Notes under the pieces: model-generated
What the model was told of the DNA's origin: nothing
What the model saw: the letters and a program-made list of their open reading frames with translations, nothing else
Database searches by the model: none
Assembly (NCBI GenBank): GCA_023228285.1
Contig: JALOBM010000058.1
Location: 1-12,344, forward strand
Direction: 5' to 3'
DNA from: Candidatus Cloacimonadota bacterium
Lineage (GTDB): Bacteria > Cloacimonadota > Cloacimonadia > Cloacimonadales > Cloacimonadaceae
DNA: 12,344 nucleotides
Part shown: positions 8,675 to 12,344 of the stretch, one piece after another
Position numbering within the stretch: the first letter of the stretch is position 1
Layout of the letters: each line of letters begins with the position of its first letter
Translations under genes and position numbers: made by a program

Positions 8675-9191
8675 ATGTTATCAAGACTGATCCCCATCAT
8701 ACTTATGCTGGTTCTGAGCACCAGCCTCGCTGCGGTAAAAAACCGTAGATAAAGTGGATTTGAACCGTTATCTGGGCAGATGGTATCAATATGCCTACTA
8801 CCCCACCAAGTTTCAACCCAAGGACGCAGCGCTTTCTGCTGCAGACTACTCCCTGGATAAAAAGGACAAGATTATCGTGGTAAACACCAGCTACAAAGAC
8901 AAAGCTGGCACGCAGATACTGAAGCAAGTAACCGGCAAAGCACATGCTGTGGACAAAAGCAACAGTAAGCTCAAGGTAACTTTCTTCTGGCCCTTCTATG
9001 GTGATTATTGGATTGTGAAGCTGGATAAAGACTATCAATACAGCGTAATTAGCGATCGAAAACAGAAGTATTTGTGGATACTTTCGCACAGTCCACGTAT
9101 GGGAAAAGATACTTACAATGAAATCTTGAGCTTCCTGAAACAAGGCGGTTGGGATACATCGAAATTGGTGGTGACAGGCATCCAAGACTAA
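8675..9191 (+). CDS. blc: Blc/apolipoprotein-D type lipocalin, interrupted by a one-base frameshift
   Basis: Lipocalins are eight-stranded barrels that bind fatty acids or lysophospholipids; Blc of E. coli sits at the outer membrane. From GTG 8754 the frame is open to 9191 and gives DLNRYLGRWYQY with the GxW motif, KVTFFWPFYGDYWIVKLD and KYLWILSHSP, all close to Blc. Upstream, ATG 8675 has a ribosome site (TAGGA, 8663-8667) and encodes a signal peptide, MLSRLIPIILMLVLSTSLAA, but meets a stop at 8750-8752. Removing one A from the A6 run at 8737-8742 joins both parts into a 171-residue protein reading AAVKTVDKVDLNRYLG. The GTG has no ribosome site of its own. The predicted cleavage region lacks a lipobox Cys, so unlike E. 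coli Blc it would be soluble in the periplasm. Whether the shift is real, programmed or a sequencing error cannot be told here. Confidence 0.88.
8737..8742 (+). other. A6 homopolymer, site of the lipocalin frameshift
   Basis: Six A residues end the signal-peptide frame out of register with the lipocalin body. With five A residues the frame is continuous through GTA AAA ACC GTA GAT AAA GTG GAT. The position, just after the signal peptide, fits slippage or an indel error. Confidence 0.75.
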
Positions 9192-9215
9192 CGCAACCAA
9201 TATTTGCACTTGACA

Positions 9216-9272
9216 AAAGCCGCTACAGCTATCTTTTTGTAAGATTTAGCAAAATATAGATGTAGCGGCTTT
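9216..9272. repeat. 12-bp perfect inverted repeat in the lipocalin-leuS gap
   Basis: AAAGCCGCTACA (9216-9227) and TGTAGCGGCTTT (9261-9272) are perfect inverse complements. After one G-A mismatch the stem goes on for 4 bp (CTAT 9229-9232 with ATAG 9256-9259), leaving a 23-base loop. It follows a -35-like TTGACA at 9210-9215 and ends 22 bp before the leuS start. Only three T residues follow on the plus strand and four on the minus strand, so it is a poor intrinsic terminator. It could be a leuS leader element or a two-way terminator. Confidence 0.55.
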
Positions 9273-9294
9273 ATCGTACCGCATGGAGTTGAAC

Positions 9295-11778
9295 ATGGAT
9301 TATCCCTTTACCGATATCGAGAAAAAATGGCAAAAAGTCTGGAAAGATAACGGAATTGCCCAAGCTTCAGACTTGAGCGACAAACCCAAATACTACGTTC
9401 TATCGATGTTTCCCTACCCTTCCGGGGTACTCCATATCGGTCATGCCTCAAACTACTCCATAGGTGACGCCATCACCCGCTTGAAACTGATGGAAGGTTA
9501 CAATGTGATGCAGCCCATGGGCTACGACTCATTCGGTATGCCCGCGGAGAACTATGCTATTACCCACAACTCCCATCCCCGCCTCACTACCGAAGAAAAC
9601 ATCACCAATATGCGCAAGCAATTCGATGGCATGGGCTTCTTCTTCGATTGGGATCGCGAAGTAAGCACCTGTCGTCCGGATTACTACCGCTGGGGGCAGT
9701 ATATCTTCAAAAGGATGTACGAACAAGGCCTAGTTTACCGCAAAAAGAGCTTCCAAAACTGGTGTAATCAGTGTAACACTGTTCTGGCAAACGAACAAGT
9801 TGAAGAAGGTGCATGCTGGCGTTGCGGCAGCGAAGTAATCCAAAAAGAGCTGGAACAGTGGTATTTCCGCATCACCAAATACGCTGAAGAGCTGCTTGAT
9901 TTCTCTAATGTAATCGAATGGCCGGAACGTGTGATGACCATGCAGAAACACTGGATCGGCAAAAGCGAAGGCGCTCGCATCGAATTCCCCCTTCCGGATT
10001 CGGCAGAGAGTATAGCCGTCTTTACCACCAGACCGGATACCATTTACGGAGTAACCTTCATGGCAGTTCCCCCGGAACATCCTCTGGTACAGAAATGGCT
10101 GGAGGAAGAGCCTGAAAACCATGCCCTGCATGATTTTTGCAAGAAAGTCATAAACGAAGACAAAGTGCTACGTTCCAGCGCTGAGACCATCAAGGAAGGC
10201 ATCTTTAGCAAACGCTATTGCATCAATCCTTTGAATGGTGACAGAGTGCAGATTTGGATAACAAACTATGTGCTAATGGACTACGGAACCGGTGCTGTGA
10301 TGGCGGTTCCCGCCCACGATCAGCGCGATTTTGACTTTGCCAAAAAGTACGATATCCCAATGAAGATCGTGATCCAGAATCCTCTAGCCGGACTGCACCT
10401 GAATACAATGACAGAAGCTTATACTGAACCGGGAATAATGGCAGCCTCCGCCCACTTTGACGGGATGGCCAGCGAAGAGGCAAAAGGCGCAATCACAGAC
10501 TGGATTGCCCAGAACAACTGGGGGGAAAAGACCGTTACCTATCGCCTGCGCGATTGGGGCATCTCTCGCCAGCGCTATTGGGGCAATCCCATCCCCATCA
10601 TCCATTGCCCCAAATGCGGTGTGGTTTTGGTACCGGATGAAGATCTTCCCGTGCTCTTGCCGGACAATGTACAAGTGGGCAAAACCACATCCAATCCCCT
10701 GCTAAGTGTGCCAGAATGGCTAAACGTGAAATGTCCCCAGTGCGGAGAAAACGCAAAACGCGAAACCGACACCATGGATACCTTTGTGGATTCCTCTTGG
10801 TACTATGCCCGCTATGCCGATGCTCACAACCAGGATCTGCCCTTTGATCCCGCCAAAGCCGATTTTTGGTTGCCCGTAGATCAATACATCGGTGGCATCG
10901 AACATGCCTGCATGCACCTGCTTTATGCCCGATTCTTTTACAAATTCATGCGTGACCTAGGTTGGGTGAAAGGCAATGAACCTTTCCAACGCCTGCTCAC
11001 ACAAGGCATGGTACTGAAAGATGGCGCTAAGATGAGTAAATCCAAAGGCAACACCGTGGATCCACAATACATAGTAGATCGCTTCGGAAGTGACACCTTG
11101 CGCGTCTATCTGCTCTTTGCCTCGCCACCGGAAAAGGATGTGGAGTGGAACGATGAAGCGCTGATGGGAGCATTCCGCTTTTTGAACCGCATCTACAGGC
11201 TGATCGAAAGCAATCTGGATGCCATCAAAAAAGGTCTGCAACTCACAGCTGACACCGGTAAGCTCTCCCCAGAGATGAAGACACTGCTCTACAGCTCGCA
11301 TTCATGCACAAAGAAATGGCTGGAAGACTGCAATCAACGCATGCAATACAATACCGCCATCGCAGCCATCATGGAACATCTAAACCATTGCGTGGCCATT
11401 AAAGAGCCGGACCTGATGGATAACGACGCACTGGCTGTATATGCAGAAGCATGCAGAATTATCCCCCAATTGCTCTACCCCTTTGCCCCGCATATTGCAG
11501 AAGAGCTATGGCAGATGATGGGCTTTGATATCCTGCTGCATGAAAGCGGTCTGCCCGGATATGAAGAGAAGTATCTGATTCAAGATACCATCACCTATGT
11601 GATCCAAGTAAACGGAAAGATCCGCGGCAAACTGGAAGTTGCTCCGGATACTGATCCCGAAACACTAAAGGAAGAAGCCTTGAAGGTAGAGAATGTGAAG
11701 CGCGCTCTGGAAGGATTTCAGATCAAGAAACTCATCGTGATTCCCGGAAAGATGATCAGCATTGCAATCGGGAAATAA
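9295..11778 (+). CDS. leuS: Leucine-tRNA ligase (leucyl-tRNA synthetase)
   Basis: This cytosolic class I synthetase charges tRNA-Leu with leucine and edits mischarged products. From this start it has 827 residues, within the bacterial range. The HIGH motif is at 47-50 (PYPSGVLHIGH) and the KMSKS loop at 579-583. The editing domain carries TTRPDTIYG from residue 244 and MAVPAHDQRDFDF with Asp345, the universal editing Asp. Zinc-type Cys sets are at 157, 160, 174 and 177, and at 438, 441, 480 and 483. WGISRQRYWG and DTFVDSSWYYAR mark the catalytic core, and the C-terminal domain ends normally. An in-frame ATG at 9283 has no ribosome site, while GGAG at 9285-9288 sits 6 bp before the ATG at 9295, which gives the usual MDYPFTDIEKKWQ start. 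A deacetylase gene follows after 11 bp. Confidence 0.98.
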   Translation: MDYPFTDIEKKWQKVWKDNGIAQASDLSDKPKYYVLSMFPYPSGVLHIGHASNYSIGDAITRLKLMEGYNVMQPMGYDSFGMPAENYAITHNSHPRLTTEENITNMRKQFDGMGFFFDWDREVSTCRPDYYRWGQYIFKRMYEQGLVYRKKSFQNWCNQCNTVLANEQVEEGACWRCGSEVIQKELEQWYFRITKYAEELLDFSNVIEWPERVMTMQKHWIGKSEGARIEFPLPDSAESIAVFTTRPDTIYGVTFMAVPPEHPLVQKWLEEEPENHALHDFCKKVINEDKVLRSSAETIKEGIFSKRYCINPLNGDRVQIWITNYVLMDYGTGAVMAVPAHDQRDFDFAKKYDIPMKIVIQNPLAGLHLNTMTEAYTEPGIMAASAHFDGMASEEAKGAITDWIAQNNWGEKTVTYRLRDWGISRQRYWGNPIPIIHCPKCGVVLVPDEDLPVLLPDNVQVGKTTSNPLLSVPEWLNVKCPQCGENAKRETDTMDTFVDSSWYYARYADAHNQDLPFDPAKADFWLPVDQYIGGIEHACMHLLYARFFYKFMRDLGWVKGNEPFQRLLTQGMVLKDGAKMSKSKGNTVDPQYIVDRFGSDTLRVYLLFASPPEKDVEWNDEALMGAFRFLNRIYRLIESNLDAIKKGLQLTADTGKLSPEMKTLLYSSHSCTKKWLEDCNQRMQYNTAIAAIMEHLNHCVAIKEPDLMDNDALAVYAEACRIIPQLLYPFAPHIAEELWQMMGFDILLHESGLPGYEEKYLIQDTITYVIQVNGKIRGKLEVAPDTDPETLKEEALKVENVKRALEGFQIKKLIVIPGKMISIAIGK

Positions 11779-11789
11779 GCTGCTTTGAT

Positions 11790-12344
11790 ATGAGAGCGAA
11801 GAGGCTTACACGGGTTTTACTCAGTTCCTCTCAGCCTGTATTCTTCTTTCACCGGGTAGGCCATCATCAAGCGGAATTGTATCCTGAAGGGCTAAGCACA
11901 AAGACCTTTTCTGATAGTCTGAAACACCTTCTGGATTTGGGTTATCGTTTTACAAGCCTCAGAGAAGCTCAAGCTGGTTCACACACTCCCGGATATCCCA
12001 GAGCTGTACTTGCCGCAGATGATGGTTTTTCCTGCATTTACCATGAAGTTCTGCCGATCATTAGGAAACACCAAATTCCACTCACAGTATTTATGATCGG
12101 ATGCTGTATTGACAACCGTGCCCTGGCTTGGAACCACAAATTGATCCAGATTCGCCATCATGCGGATGAAAGTGATCTGTCTGATGCCCTAAGCTCCCTT
12201 CAAACAATGTATTCACTTCCAGCAGACGGCAGCATCTCTCATCGGATGTTTTCTGTTCCGGATCACCACAAAGATGAGTTCTGTGATGAGCTTTGGGATC
12301 GCTTTTGCCCCACATCACAAGAGGAATACCTTGCCCGGAAGAAA
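11790..12344 (+). CDS. Polysaccharide deacetylase (NodB/CE4 type), 3' end outside the window
   Basis: The frame is open for 185 codons to the window edge. It has the layout of NodB-type deacetylases, metal-dependent enzymes that remove N-acetyl groups from cell-wall or exported polysaccharides: PVFFFHRVG at 16-24, then RAVLAADDGFSCIYHEVLP (71-89) with the Asp77-Asp78-Gly79 motif, then IPLTVFMIG (96-104), the strand that follows it. DNRALAW (108-114) and the helical stretch after it resemble the insertion of the FHRV-containing subgroup. The second motif (His-x3-His) and the rest lie beyond the edge. Motif 1 reads AADDG rather than the common TFDDG. No signal peptide is obvious. It starts 11 bp after leuS without a clear ribosome site, so it may depend on leuS translation. 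Family is confident, substrate unknown. Confidence 0.85.
   Translation, partial: MRAKRLTRVLLSSSQPVFFFHRVGHHQAELYPEGLSTKTFSDSLKHLLDLGYRFTSLREAQAGSHTPGYPRAVLAADDGFSCIYHEVLPIIRKHQIPLTVFMIGCCIDNRALAWNHKLIQIRHHADESDLSDALSSLQTMYSLPADGSISHRMFSVPDHHKDEFCDELWDRFCPTSQEEYLARKK

Noticed and set aside
9210..9294. T-box riboswitch before leuS
   Set aside because: The gap is too short, and I see neither a specifier stem nor a T-box-like element; only a simple inverted repeat is present.

Overview
The window looks like chromosomal DNA of a fermentative, probably diderm, anaerobic bacterium. The metabolic genes are a class II fructose-bisphosphate aldolase, a phosphorylating GAPDH and a full-length homodimeric pyruvate:ferredoxin oxidoreductase (PFOR). 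The diderm hint comes from a secreted Blc-type lipocalin and, at the left edge, a protein tail ending in a β-strand-like segment with a terminal Phe. Shine-Dalgarno sites are clear and the base composition is moderate. A lineage such as Cloacimonadota is a guess from gene style only; no rRNA or other marker settles it.

Left part (1-1157): a protein tail, then a two-gene module of an SdpR-type ArsR repressor and an SdpI-type membrane protein. A perfect 7-bp inverted repeat lies just upstream. The toxin genes of the Bacillus sdp locus are not seen. Positions 1158-2346 carry no convincing gene but hold repeats: three diverged copies of a TTTGACC-type motif, a cluster of hairpins, and AT-rich and CGAGC-type low-complexity sequence. 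This looks like mobile-element or REP-like debris.

Middle (2270-4824): a good promoter precedes fba and gap, which are 10 bp apart and probably translationally coupled. A palindrome-rich gap and a small VanZ-like membrane protein follow. The PFOR gene (5055-8570) stands alone and ends in a clear intrinsic terminator.

Right part (8675-12344): a Blc-type lipocalin whose signal peptide is out of frame by one base at an A6 run, a 12-bp inverted repeat, leuS, and 11 bp later the start of a NodB-type polysaccharide deacetylase that runs off the window.

Together fba, gap and PFOR cover the aldolase and triose-phosphate oxidation steps of glycolysis and the pyruvate to acetyl-CoA step. The rest is envelope or housekeeping. 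No phage, CRISPR, tRNA or rRNA was found. I see no clearly new multi-gene system. The items most worth a second look are the toxin-less sdpRI pair, the lipocalin frameshift and the repeat-rich gap.
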